Origin: Streptomyces termitum
GTDB taxonomy: Bacteria > Actinomycetota > Actinomycetes > Streptomycetales > Streptomycetaceae
Assembly: GCF_014650175.1 (NCBI RefSeq)
Contig: NZ_BMUL01000008.1
Location: forward strand, 300,898-364,897
Length of the DNA: 64,000 nucleotides
Direction: 5' to 3'
Part shown: positions 1 through 8,458 of the stretch, in pieces
Layout of the letters: the number at the start of each line of letters is the position of its first letter
Position numbering within the stretch: position 1 is the stretch's first letter
The notes under the pieces: generated by a model
Seen by the model: the letters and a program-made list of their open reading frames with translations, nothing else
Databases searched by the model: none
Told to the model about the DNA's origin: nothing
Position numbers and translations under genes: made by a program

Positions 1-2256
1 CCAGATGCTGTAGTCGGCGTACTGGATCGGCAGCGGCGGCAGCGGGTCGGGCCGTCCGGCGGCGAACGCCTCGTACAAGGTGGTGAGTTCGTGCTCCAGG
101 ACGGGGAGGGAGCCCTCGTCCCAGACGATGTGGTGGCAGAGCAGCAGCAGGGTGGATCCGGTGCCGGTGCGGTGGAGGTGGGCGCGGACGAGGGGCCCGG
201 TCTCCAGGTCGAAGGGGACGAGCGCGGCCTCGGCGATCCGCGCCTCCAGCTCCTCGGCGGGGGTGTCGTGGACGGTGAACGGCACGTCGGGGGTGGGGTG
301 GACGCGCTGCCGGGGGCCGTCCTCGCCGAGGACGAAGGTGGTGCGCAGGGCCTCGTGGCGGGCGGCCACTCCGGTGAGGGCGCGGTGCAGGAGCTCCGGG
401 TCGACGGGCCCGTCGAAGCGGAAGGTCCAGGGCACGGTGTAGGTGGGGGCGCCCGGGTTCCACTGGTCGAGGAACCACAGGCCGCGCTGGAAGGGGGCGA
501 GCGGGGCGTCGGTGGCGCCGGTGCGGCGCGGCGCGGGCCGCTCGGCGGCGTCCGGGGCGGCGGTGACGGCGGCGGCGAACCCGGCGAGGGTCGGCGCGTC
601 GAAGATGGTGTACGGGGAGATCATGCCGAAGACGTCGAAGACGCGGCCGACGACGCGGACGGCGGTCAGCGAATCGCCGCCCAGGTGGAAGAAGTTGTCT
701 TCGGCGCCGACCTCGGGCACGCCGAGGACGTCCGCCCAGACGGCGGCGATGAGCTGTTCGGCGGGGGTACGGGGCGGGCGGCGGGCCGCGGACGGCGCGG
801 GCGCGGCCTGCGGGGCGGGCAGGGCGGCCCGGTCGACCTTGCCGCCGGGGGTGAGCGGGAGGGTGTCGAGGGGGGTGACGGTCGCCGGGACCATGTGCTC
901 GGGGAGCCGGTCGGCGAGGTGGGCGCGGAGCGCGGCGGGGTCGGGGGCGGGGGCCCCGGCGGGGGCGGTGACGTAGGCGGCGAGGCGGTCGTCGCGGGCG
1001 GTGACGACGGCGGCGGAGACGGCCGGGTGGGCGGCGAGGAGCTGCTCGATCTCGCCGGGCTCGATCCGGAAGCCGCGGATCTTCACCTGGTGGTCGGTGC
1101 GGCCGACGAACTCCAGGGGCGCGTCGGGTCCGGAGCGGCGGACGAGGTCGCCGGTGCGGTACATGCGGGCGCCGGGCTCCGGGGCGAAGGGGTCGGCGAC
1201 GAAGCGTCCGGCGGTGAGGCCGGGGCGGCCGTGGTAGCCGGAGGCGAGGAGCGGGCCGCCGAGGTACAGCTCGCCGGGGGTGCCGGGCGGCACGGGCCGC
1301 AGCCGCTCGTCCAGGACGTGGGCGCGGCGGTCGCCGAGCGGGCGGCCGACGGGGACGGTGCCCTCCTCCCCCGCCGGGTCGCCGCAGGTGTGGACGGTGG
1401 CGGTGACGACGGTCTCGGTCGGCCCGTAGGCGTTGAGGAGGGGCACGCCGGTGGCGGCCCGCCAGGCGGCGGCGGTCTCCGGGTGGAGCCGGTCGCTGCC
1501 GGAGATCATCAGGCGGAGGGCGCGGGGGGCGGTGCCGTGGTCGGGCAGCGCGGTCACCACCTCCCGGAAGTATCCGGCGGGCAGGTTGGCGACGGTGACG
1601 CCCTCGGTGTCCAGGAGGTCGAGGAGGGCGGCGGGGGCGAGCAGGGTCCGCTCGGGGACGACGAGGAGGGCGCCGGCCGCGAGGGCGGTGAGGGTCTGCT
1701 CGACGGCCACGTCCACGGTCGGCCGGGCGAGGTGGAGCACGACGTCGTCCTCGGTGAGGCCGAAGCGGTCGACGGCGGCGGCCAGGTGGCCGGCGAGGGC
1801 GGCGAGCGGGACGTGCACGCCCTTGGGCCGGCCGGTGGTGCCGGAGGTGTAGATGAGGTACCCGGCGGCGGCGCCGTTCGCCCCGGGGGCTCCGGCGGCG
1901 TCCTCACCGGCGGGGACGTCGCCGGTGAGGATTCCGTCGGTGAAGATTCCGTCGGTGAGGTGGAGGGTGGCACCGGCGTCCTCGCGGATCCAGCGGTTGC
2001 GCTCCTCCGGCGCCTCCCGGTCCAGCGGCAGGCAGACGGCGCCGGCCCGGAGGGCGGCGAGCAGCCCGACCAGGTGGTCGAGCCGGTCGCGGCCGGTGAC
2101 GGCCACCGTCCGGCCGGGGGCGATCCGGGCGGCGAGGGCGCCGCTCAGCTCGTCCAGCTCCCCGTAGGAGACGGTCCTGGCGCCGGTCCTGAGGGCCGGA
2201 CGGTCCGGGAAACGGCGTGCGACGGATACGAAGGGAAAACCGCTAGATTCCATCAT
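1..2256 (-). CDS. Non-ribosomal peptide synthetase, A-T-partial C (runs off left edge)
   Basis: I translated this open frame by hand because its stop lies beyond position 1. About 752 residues are visible. Domains in order: adenylation (YTSGTTGRPKG core, GPTETVVTA, YRTGDL), carrier with LGGDS (Ser about residue 529), then the start of a condensation domain (QRGLWFLDQW) with HHIVWDEGS near residue 708. The catalytic HH and Asp are present, but the usual Gly after Asp is Glu. Two adjacent ATGs (2256, 2253) could start it; upstream is a short G-rich stretch only. My by-eye Stachelhaus reading of the pocket is D-V-E-N-M-S-A-V-T; Asp235 fits an alpha-amino acid, and Glu239/Asn278 resemble ornithine-type pockets, at low confidence. 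The gene starts with an A domain, so it is an initiation module or acts in trans. It lies beside the glutamate mutase operon. Confidence 0.92.
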   Translation of the reverse strand, partial: MMESSGFPFVSVARRFPDRPALRTGARTVSYGELDELSGALAARIAPGRTVAVTGRDRLDHLVGLLAALRAGAVCLPLDREAPEERNRWIREDAGATLHLTDGIFTDGILTGDVPAGEDAAGAPGANGAAAGYLIYTSGTTGRPKGVHVPLAALAGHLAAAVDRFGLTEDDVVLHLARPTVDVAVEQTLTALAAGALLVVPERTLLAPAALLDLLDTEGVTVANLPAGYFREVVTALPDHGTAPRALRLMISGSDRLHPETAAAWRAATGVPLLNAYGPTETVVTATVHTCGDPAGEEGTVPVGRPLGDRRAHVLDERLRPVPPGTPGELYLGGPLLASGYHGRPGLTAGRFVADPFAPEPGARMYRTGDLVRRSGPDAPLEFVGRTDHQVKIRGFRIEPGEIEQLLAAHPAVSAAVVTARDDRLAAYVTAPAGAPAPDPAALRAHLADRLPEHMVPATVTPLDTLPLTPGGKVDRAALPAPQAAPAPSAARRPPRTPAEQLIAAVWADVLGVPEVGAEDNFFHLGGDSLTAVRVVGRVFDVFGMISPYTIFDAPTLAGFAAAVTAAPDAAERPAPRRTGATDAPLAPFQRGLWFLDQWNPGAPTYTVPWTFRFDGPVDPELLHRALTGVAARHEALRTTFVLGEDGPRQRVHPTPDVPFTVHDTPAEELEARIAEAALVPFDLETGPLVRAHLHRTGTGSTLLLLCHHIVWDEGSLPVLEHELTTLYEAFAAGRPDPLPPLPIQYADYSIW

Positions 2257-2394
2257 CCAACCCCGATGAATGAGCGACGCTGCGAGTGATGTGACCGACG
2301 ATAGGACGCTTTCCGCGGACCGATCGGCAGGATTCCGGGAAGTCCATCGGCAGTTTCAACTGCCGGTTTCCAGCAGACCGTTCCGGAGAAAGGC

Positions 2395-2434
2395 ACAGCC
2401 CGCCGAGGTGCGCGAAGACACCTCGGCGGGCTGT
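2395..2434 (-). terminator. Strong hairpin terminator
   Basis: A perfect 16-bp inverted repeat (left arm 2395-2410, right arm 2419-2434) encloses an 8-nt loop. It lies about 60 nt beyond the stop of the minus-strand operon ending at 2492 and before the NRPS start at 2256, so it should separate the two transcription units. Nothing else is evident in the 2257-2491 gap. Confidence 0.8.
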
Positions 2435-2491
2435 CGGAAAAATCCCCGGGAGTAATTTCCCTCGGGACGGCGAAAGGAGAAGAAGCGGGTC

Positions 2492-3739
2492 TCAGGGGAA
2501 TTCAGGAGACCATACGTCGTCCCGGTCGAGCGCGGCCGGCTCGTATTTCCCGAGCGCGCTGACGAGCATGCGCGTCTCCAGGGCGAGGCATTCCACGAGG
2601 CGGGTCAGGCCGTCCTCGGGGTCCTCGGCGGCGGCGAGCAGGGCCGCCCGGCCCAGGCCGACGGCGCGGGCGCCGAGCGCCAGGGCCTTGACGGCCCGGC
2701 CGCCCTCCCACATCCGGCCGGAGACAAGCAGGCAGGGCGGCGGTCCTGCGGCGGCGAGCCGGCGCAGGCACTCCGCGAGCGGCAGGCCGACCTGGGCGGG
2801 GAAGGCGCCCGGCGCCCAGCCGGTGCCGCCCTCGGCGCCGTCCACGGTGACCGCGTCGGCGCCCGCCTCGGCGGCCACCCGGGCCGCCTCCGCGACGTCC
2901 CGGCCGGGATGGAGCTTCACCCACACCCGGGCCCGGGGGTAGTTGTTCCGCATGAGCCGGATCTGCTGGCGCAGGATCTCCGCCGTGAAGGTGCCGGGGG
3001 TGCTGGAGCGCAGCACCCGGCCGCCGCCGAGGACGTCGTCGAGGCCGTACCGGTCGGCGAGCCGGGCGGCGGCCCCGGCGTCCAGGACGGTCATCCCGCC
3101 GAGGCCCGGCTTCGCGCCCTGGCCGGTCTTCAGCTCGAAGGCGAGCCGCCCGGTCTCCAGGAGCGGCAGGGCGGCCGGGTCGCTGTAGACCAGGTTCCAG
3201 ACCTCGGCGTCGGCGTCCTCGGTGGACTGCTGGACGGCGATTCCGCCCCGCCCGTCGGGCAGCGCGTCGGCGTAGGCGCGCAGCCGGCCGAGGAGGGCCC
3301 GGTCGGCGGCCTCGCCGAGCCGCCCGTAGCCCTCGACCGGGACGACGTTCTCCCCGATCACCAGGGGCAGGCCGAGGGCGCCCGCCTGCCGGGCGAGGGC
3401 CTGGCCGAGGTCGCCGGAGGCGGCGCGGGTGGAGCCGAGGGCGGAGACGTACACCGGCAGGGGTGAGGTGAACCCGCCGATGACGGTGGTGAGTTCGACG
3501 TCGCGGTAGTCGGGTTCGCGGCCGAGGTCGATGAGCCGGGCGAGCCGCCGGGGCATGAAGACCGGCGGGACGATCCGCAGCGCGTCGAGCGGGTCGCCGC
3601 CGCAGCGGTGCGGGTCCCGGTCCGCGCCGAACAGCACGGTGCCGTACTCCTCCGGCGGCGGGAAGGCGGCGGCGGTGCCGGTGCGGGCCCGCCGCCTGAC
3701 CTCCTCCTCGGGGAAGCCGGGGGCCGAGAGGTCGCTCAC
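2492..3739 (-). CDS. FMN-binding glutamate-synthase-domain protein
   Basis: About 415 residues, matching only the FMN/TIM-barrel synthase domain of the large subunit of glutamate synthase. It has ELKTGQGAKPGLGG, a KLHPGRDV strand and VDGAEGGTG, which in the family bind FMN and phosphate. The glutaminase half and the C-terminal beta-helix are absent. I chose the GTG at 3739 because it overlaps the stop of the upstream gene as GTGA; longer starts run inside that gene. It is the last of four coupled genes. In this setting it may be a flavin oxidoreductase or supply ammonia for the synthetase upstream, but the substrate is not shown by the sequence. Confidence 0.85.
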   Translation of the reverse strand: MSDLSAPGFPEEEVRRRARTGTAAAFPPPEEYGTVLFGADRDPHRCGGDPLDALRIVPPVFMPRRLARLIDLGREPDYRDVELTTVIGGFTSPLPVYVSALGSTRAASGDLGQALARQAGALGLPLVIGENVVPVEGYGRLGEAADRALLGRLRAYADALPDGRGGIAVQQSTEDADAEVWNLVYSDPAALPLLETGRLAFELKTGQGAKPGLGGMTVLDAGAAARLADRYGLDDVLGGGRVLRSSTPGTFTAEILRQQIRLMRNNYPRARVWVKLHPGRDVAEAARVAAEAGADAVTVDGAEGGTGWAPGAFPAQVGLPLAECLRRLAAAGPPPCLLVSGRMWEGGRAVKALALGARAVGLGRAALLAAAEDPEDGLTRLVECLALETRMLVSALGKYEPAALDRDDVWSPEFP

Positions 3740-4737
3740 GGGGAGACCACCCCCGCCACCTTCGGGAAGGCGCTGGCCTGCCAGACGGCGTCGAGCCCGG
3801 CGACGTAGCGGGTGAGCCGCTCGACGCCGATGCCGAAGCCCGCGCTGCCGGGCACGCCCTCGCGGACCAGGTCGAGGTACCAGCGGTACTTCTGCGGGTT
3901 CTCGCCGGTCTCCCGCATCCGGGTGACGATCTCTGCGTAGTCGTTGGTGCGCTGGCTGCCGCTGCACAGCTCGCCGTACCCCTCGGCCGCGATGAGGTCG
4001 AAGTTCCGCAGCAGGCCGGGCTGTTCGGGGTGCTCGCGGTCGTAGAAGCCGCGCGATCCCTTGGGGTAGTCGGTGACGAAGAAGGGCCGGTCGCGGCGGG
4101 CGGAGAGCAGCGCCTCGCCCGCCCAGTCGAGTTCGGCGTCGGGGCTCTGCGGGTGGCCGGCGTCCCGGAGCTCGGCGACCGCCTCGGCGTGCCGCATCCG
4201 GCCGAAGGAGCCCTTCAGGAGTTCGGCGAACGCGCCTGTGTCCCGGCCGAGTTCGGCGAACTCCTTGGGGAGGTCGCGGACCGTGCTGTCGACCATGTGC
4301 ACCACGAGCCGCTCCACCAGCCGGACGGCGTCGTCCCGGCTCGCGCCCGCCACCTCCACGTCGAGCTGGTGGAACTCGGCGAGGTGGCGGCTGGTGCCGG
4401 CGGTCTCCAGGGGCTCCAGGCGGACGTTCGGGGCGATGCAGAAGATCTTGTCGAAGGCGAGGAGCGACGCCTGCTTGTAGAGGATCGCGCTCGTCATCAG
4501 CTTGTAGCGGTGGCCGTAGAAGTCGACGTCCACCTGCTTCGACCCGCGCGAACCGGGGTCGGTGACCGGCCCGATGATCGGCGGGAGGAGTTCCGTGAAG
4601 CCCTCGTCGCGCAGGAACTCCCGCGCGGCGGACAGGAGTCGGCCCTGGATCCGCAGGGCGCCGCGGGTGGTGGCGGAGGCCAGGTGGCGGCCGGTTTCCG
4701 GTATCGGCGCGAAGGACGCGGGCCCGTCGGTGGTCAT
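3736..4737 (-). CDS. Asparaginyl/aspartyl-tRNA-synthetase-like enzyme without anticodon domain
   Basis: A protein of 333 residues that begins directly at the class II catalytic core. Motif 2 is visible in LEPLETAGTSRHLAEFHQLD and motif 3 in GFGIGVERLTRYV. The N-terminal OB-fold anticodon-binding domain of AspRS/AsnRS is missing, so it is unlikely to charge tRNA normally. Known stand-alone relatives, such as the archaeal AsnRS-like asparagine synthetase, use the core to adenylate an acidic amino acid and amidate it. Here it sits directly after glutamate mutase, so I infer that it activates or amidates 3-methylaspartate. It overlaps both neighbours (ATGA at 4734-4737, GTGA at 3736-3739). Housekeeping tRNA charging is the less likely alternative. 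Confidence 0.85.
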   Translation of the reverse strand: MTTDGPASFAPIPETGRHLASATTRGALRIQGRLLSAAREFLRDEGFTELLPPIIGPVTDPGSRGSKQVDVDFYGHRYKLMTSAILYKQASLLAFDKIFCIAPNVRLEPLETAGTSRHLAEFHQLDVEVAGASRDDAVRLVERLVVHMVDSTVRDLPKEFAELGRDTGAFAELLKGSFGRMRHAEAVAELRDAGHPQSPDAELDWAGEALLSARRDRPFFVTDYPKGSRGFYDREHPEQPGLLRNFDLIAAEGYGELCSGSQRTNDYAEIVTRMRETGENPQKYRWYLDLVREGVPGSAGFGIGVERLTRYVAGLDAVWQASAFPKVAGVVSP

Positions 4738-6260
4738 GGTGTGGTCGGTCCCAACTCTCGTCGTGGCGTGGACGTCGTGCGCGACGGCAGCGGTACGGGC
4801 CTGCCGGGGGCGAGGGGCGTGCGGGTCGGGGGTCCGGCGGCGGCGCGGGCGTCGTAGCTCCGCCGGACGTGGGAGAGGGCGGCGAGCAGCCCGGCCGAGC
4901 CGAGGATCGGCGGGCGGGGGCCGCGCGGGGCCGCGATCGGCAGGGAGCCGGTGTCGGACCAGAGGAGCCGCCCGTCGGGGGTGAGCGAGGTGCGGGTGCG
5001 GCCGGCGTTGTCGGGGTGCAGGCAGTAGGGCACGTCCAGGTACCCGGCGGCGAAGGCCCGCACGAGGGCCCGGCCGATGTCCGCGTCCAGGTCGAGCACG
5101 GCCCCGATCAGGGCCCGCGCCTCGGCCTCGATGCCGGTGTCCTCGACCCGGAGCGCCCCGGCCGGAAGGCCCCCTGCGCGGACGAGCCCGCCCGACCGGC
5201 CGTCGGCCGGTGCGCCCCCGGCCGTACCGAGGGATCCGCCGTACCCGCCGCCGCGGCCGCTCCCGGCGAGCACCGGCTCGCCCCGGACTCCCCCGCGCAC
5301 GGAGCCCGCGAGACGGGCGTGTTCCCCGGCGGCGGCCGCGGCGGCCGTCTCCAGGGCCCGGACGTTCTCCGCGACGGTCGGGATGCGGTGCGCCTCGGCG
5401 GTGGTCTTGACGATGAGCCGGGCGGCGCCCGCCCGGACGGCCAGCCGGGCGGCGTCCTCCAGGAGCAGCCGGGCCCCGCCGGGGGTGGCCGGGAAGACGC
5501 CCATGTAGGCGTAGAGCACGAGGTGGTGGTCGACGTCCGGCAGGTGCTCGGCGGCCAGCCGGCCGAGGGCGGTCAGCGCCTCCTCGTCCTGGCGCGGGTC
5601 GGCCTGCTGGGCGTAGCTGAGGGAGATGCCGCGCAGGCCGCGCTGCCGGAAGAACAGCGCCTCCAGCACGCTCATCGCGACGAGCAGACCGGGCGGGCAG
5701 AGCTGGCCCATCAGGCAGCCGCCGAAGGTCTCCAGGTGCGGCGAGGCACCGAACTCCTCGGCGGAGGCCAGGAGTTCGCAGCTCTTTCGCCAGGCTTCGA
5801 CAGCCTCGCGCAGGGGCGTACGGCTGTAGGGGAGGCAGTACGAGACGGGGCCGCCCTCGGTGGCGTCGAGCCCGGCCGCGAGGAGCGCGCGGACGATGTG
5901 CTCCGGCGCGGGCGAGCCGTGCCGCACCTGCACCGGGAAGCCGCCGTCCGCGACGCCCCCGAGCACCGCGCGGGTGGTGGCGGTGGAGTGGGTGGCGATC
6001 GGGTAGCCGTTCAGACCGGTGCCGTCGGCGAGCGCGCGCCGGGCGGCGGCGAGGTCGCCGGTGCGGGTGTAGCTGTCGAGGGTGAGGGTGCCGACGGTGA
6101 CGGCGCGGGCGTCCCGGACGGCGCGCAGTCCCTCCCGCATCCGCGCCGGGTCCGCCATGCCCATCCGGGGCTGGACGACGAGGGTCCCGGCGGCCCGGGC
6201 GCGGGCGACGAACCCGCCGAAGCCGCCGCGCGCCACGGCTCCCGTGCGCGGGCCGGTCAT
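4734..6260 (-). CDS. glmE: Methylaspartate (glutamate) mutase epsilon subunit
   Basis: A 508-residue protein of the glutamate mutase E family, the TIM-barrel subunit that binds glutamate and the adenosyl part of B12. Family-like stretches include VQPRMGMAD, GTLTLDSYTR, LNGYPIATH, ETFGGCLMGQLCPPGLL, SLSYAQQAD and KTTAEAHRIPT. With the S subunit it should convert L-glutamate to (2S,3S)-3-methylaspartate. Residues about 318-370 (DNA about 5151-5309) form a Gly-rich low-complexity stretch that looks inserted between conserved parts; the C-terminus after about 470 is also Pro/Arg-rich. The start is coupled by ATGA to the S subunit upstream. Actinomycete NRPS and macrolactam clusters use this enzyme for beta-methyl-Asp units. 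Confidence 0.92.
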   Translation of the reverse strand: MTGPRTGAVARGGFGGFVARARAAGTLVVQPRMGMADPARMREGLRAVRDARAVTVGTLTLDSYTRTGDLAAARRALADGTGLNGYPIATHSTATTRAVLGGVADGGFPVQVRHGSPAPEHIVRALLAAGLDATEGGPVSYCLPYSRTPLREAVEAWRKSCELLASAEEFGASPHLETFGGCLMGQLCPPGLLVAMSVLEALFFRQRGLRGISLSYAQQADPRQDEEALTALGRLAAEHLPDVDHHLVLYAYMGVFPATPGGARLLLEDAARLAVRAGAARLIVKTTAEAHRIPTVAENVRALETAAAAAAGEHARLAGSVRGGVRGEPVLAGSGRGGGYGGSLGTAGGAPADGRSGGLVRAGGLPAGALRVEDTGIEAEARALIGAVLDLDADIGRALVRAFAAGYLDVPYCLHPDNAGRTRTSLTPDGRLLWSDTGSLPIAAPRGPRPPILGSAGLLAALSHVRRSYDARAAAGPPTRTPLAPGRPVPLPSRTTSTPRRELGPTTP

Positions 6261-6787
6261 CGCCGGGCCCCCGAGACCACGGGCACCGGGGCGCCGTCGA
6301 GCGGCGGACGGCCGCCGGGGGCCAGCGCCCGCAGGAAGGCGGGGAACGCGCCCGGAGAGCCGCCCTCCTCGAAGACTCCGTCGAAACCGGCCGCGAGCAG
6401 GGCCCGGCGGCGGGCGTCCGCGCCGGTGCCCTCGATGCCGAGCTTGCCGCCGATGACCAGGGGCGTACGGGCCAGTTCGGGGCGGGCGCGCAGGGCGGCG
6501 GCGACCCGCAGCCCGTCGGGGAAGCCATGGCCGTTGACACTGCTCACGACGATCAGGCCGGGAGCCAGACGGGCGCACTCGGCGACCAGGAGCGCGTCGG
6601 GCACGCAGGCGCCGAGGTTGGTGACCCGGTGCCCGAGCTCCTCCAGCAGCAGCTGGAGGAAGACCAGGTTCCAGGTGTGCGAGTCGGAGGCCACGGTCGT
6701 CACGACCACGTCCAGTCCCGTCGTCACGACGGCGCCCGGACCCGTCGTCCCGGTCTCTCCGTGCTGCTCCACGGCATGCTGCTCCAC
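6257..6787 (-). CDS. glmS: Methylaspartate mutase sigma (B12-binding) subunit
   Basis: A 176-residue cobalamin-binding Rossmann protein. The B12 motif reads ASDSHTWN (family DxHxxG, so the Gly is Asn here), followed by VVSSVNGHG and VIGGKLG at the expected spacings. The axial His is present. This is the small subunit of glutamate mutase and the first gene of the coupled operon 6787-2492. The name glmS is used in the mutase sense, not for glucosamine synthase. Its ATG at 6787 follows a 193-nt gap that should hold the operon promoter. Confidence 0.9.
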   Translation of the reverse strand: MEQHAVEQHGETGTTGPGAVVTTGLDVVVTTVASDSHTWNLVFLQLLLEELGHRVTNLGACVPDALLVAECARLAPGLIVVSSVNGHGFPDGLRVAAALRARPELARTPLVIGGKLGIEGTGADARRRALLAAGFDGVFEEGGSPGAFPAFLRALAPGGRPPLDGAPVPVVSGARR

Positions 6788-6941
6788 GGCGCGAACCCCT
6801 GTGTCGGTGGGTGGTGGGAGGTCCGGTGCGCGCGGCGCCTCCGGAGGTGTCCGGGGCCCCGGCCCGCCCGGCCGTGGACAGAACGCTAGGGACGTTCCCG
6901 GCGGCGGACCGGCAGCTCATCCGGCAGGATGCGGGCAGTAT

Positions 6942-6963
6942 CGGCGGGCGGGGGCGCCCGCCG
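6942..6963 (-). terminator. Short GC hairpin after the regulator gene
   Basis: A 9-bp perfect stem (6942-6950 with 6955-6963) and a GGGG loop, 18 nt past the stop of the regulator ending at 6981. It probably ends that transcript before the mutase operon promoter. Confidence 0.55.
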
Positions 6964-6980
6964 GTGCGCGCGGGCGGGGC

Positions 6981-8231
6981 TCAGCCGGCCGCGGCCAGCT
7001 GCCGGTGCGCGGCGGGCCCGGAGGCCGTACCGCATAAGCGGCGGCAGAGGTTGAGCACCGTGAAGCGGACGCCGTCGCGGGCGGGGACGCTCCGGATCAG
7101 GCCGCCGGCCAGCAGGGAGTGGACCGCGGCCAGGCCCTCCTGGGGCGGGCGGCCGCTGAGCGCCACGGCGTCGTCGCCGGACCAGTCGCCGGGCTCGGCG
7201 GCGAGCCGCTGGAGCAGGTCCCGCTCGCCGAGGGTCAGCCGGTCCAGGGCGGCGCCGAGCGCCGCGCCCACGTCGCCGCCGCCGTATCCGGCGGGTGGCG
7301 GGCCGAGGTGGAAGGGGCCGTCGGCGAGCCGGGCGAGGAACTGGCGCGGGGAGAGGACGGTGGACCAGCCGGCGACCAGTTCCAGGGCGCCGGGCAGGCC
7401 GTCGAGCTGTCGGCAGAGGGCGGCGACGGCGGGGGCCTCGTCGCGTTCGAGGCGGTAGCCGGGGCGCAGCCGGCGCAGGTGGGTGAGGAGCAGCCGGACG
7501 GCGCCCACCTCGGCCAGGGCCACCGGGTCGTGGTCGAGTTCGGGCCCGGGGGTGGGCAGCGGGGCGAGCGGGATGACCTGGCCGCCGGGGAGGGGGCGCG
7601 GGACCCGGGCGGTGATGAGGACGCGCAGGCCGGGGCAGCGCTGGAAGAGTTCGTCCAGGAGGACGCTGTCGACGCCCGCGTCGGCGCCGTCGAGGACGAG
7701 GAGGGTGGGCCGGTCGCCGAGGGCGCGGGCCGGGTCGGTTCTTCGGTCGAGTCCGCCGCGGTGCCAGCGGACCGACCAGCGGGAGCCGAGGTGGAGGCGG
7801 CGGGCGACCTCCAGGGCCAGCCGGGTCTTGCCGACGCCGCCGAGTCCGGCGACCGTGACCAGCCGGTCGCCGTGCACGGCGAAGGCGTCGGCCAGCACCT
7901 CGGTCTCCAGCTCGCGGCCGACGATCGCGCCCCGGGCGACCGGCGGCGCGGTCGGCTCGTCGCGGGGCTCCCCGGCGGGGAAGGGCCGGCGGGCGGCGGC
8001 CTCGAAGTCGGACCGGCCGCGGCCCTCCAGGCGCAGTGCCTCGGCGAGCAGCCGGACGGTCTCCTGCCGGGGGCGCTGCACCCGGCCGCTCTCCATGTCG
8101 CGGATGGCCCGGACGCTGAGGGTCGCGTGGTCGGCGAGGACCTGCTGGGTCAGGCCGACCCGCTCGCGCCGGATCCTCAGCAGCTCTCCGAAGCCCGTCG
8201 TCGTCGACTGCGGCGTCTGCGAACCGTCCAT
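6981..8231 (-). CDS. XRE-type HTH regulator with P-loop ATPase domain
   Basis: A 416-residue protein. Residues about 14-70 form a helix-turn-helix of the HipB/XRE type (LLRIRRERVGLTQQVLADHA, then VRAIRDMESGR). A nucleotide-binding domain of the STAND/NB-ARC type follows, with Walker A GLGGVGKTRLALEVA and Walker B LLVLDGADA. The C-terminus is helical and lacks an obvious TPR array. Such proteins are often pathway-specific regulators in Streptomyces gene clusters. It stands alone between the mutase operon and the UbiA operon and could control either. Start at ATG 8231. Confidence 0.85.
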   Translation of the reverse strand: MDGSQTPQSTTTGFGELLRIRRERVGLTQQVLADHATLSVRAIRDMESGRVQRPRQETVRLLAEALRLEGRGRSDFEAAARRPFPAGEPRDEPTAPPVARGAIVGRELETEVLADAFAVHGDRLVTVAGLGGVGKTRLALEVARRLHLGSRWSVRWHRGGLDRRTDPARALGDRPTLLVLDGADAGVDSVLLDELFQRCPGLRVLITARVPRPLPGGQVIPLAPLPTPGPELDHDPVALAEVGAVRLLLTHLRRLRPGYRLERDEAPAVAALCRQLDGLPGALELVAGWSTVLSPRQFLARLADGPFHLGPPPAGYGGGDVGAALGAALDRLTLGERDLLQRLAAEPGDWSGDDAVALSGRPPQEGLAAVHSLLAGGLIRSVPARDGVRFTVLNLCRRLCGTASGPAAHRQLAAAG

Positions 8232-8394
8232 GCCTCGTCCACCTTCCGTGGGATGGCCAACTACCGGGGACCGGGGGTCGGGACGGCCGTGCGGCCCGCC
8301 TGAGGCGACCGGGGTGACCGGTGTCCCTCGTCCTGGTGCCGATGTTCCACGGCGCGGCTCTACGGCCGATCAACGGCAGATCACCGGTGCCGTA

Positions 8395-8425
8395 GACCCG
8401 GCGTCGAGCGGATCGACGCCGGGTC
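8395..8425 (-). terminator. Hairpin terminator after the UbiA operon
   Basis: A perfect 12-bp stem (8395-8406 with 8414-8425) and 7-nt loop, 34 nt past the UbiA stop at 8459. It should end the minus-strand transcript from 15634. The rest of 8232-8394 is probably the upstream region of the regulator gene. Confidence 0.7.
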
Positions 8426-8458
8426 CGGGGGGCGCTGCGGGGACGGGTGGGGCGGGGT

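Noticed and set aside
91..2289. Long plus-strand frame opposite the NRPS
   Set aside because: Gly/Val/Glu-rich shadow of the minus-strand NRPS frame, a common artefact at this GC content; no domain.
4869..7037. Long plus-strand frame over the mutase operon
   Set aside because: Shadow of the GlmE and GlmS genes; composition-biased and without any motif.
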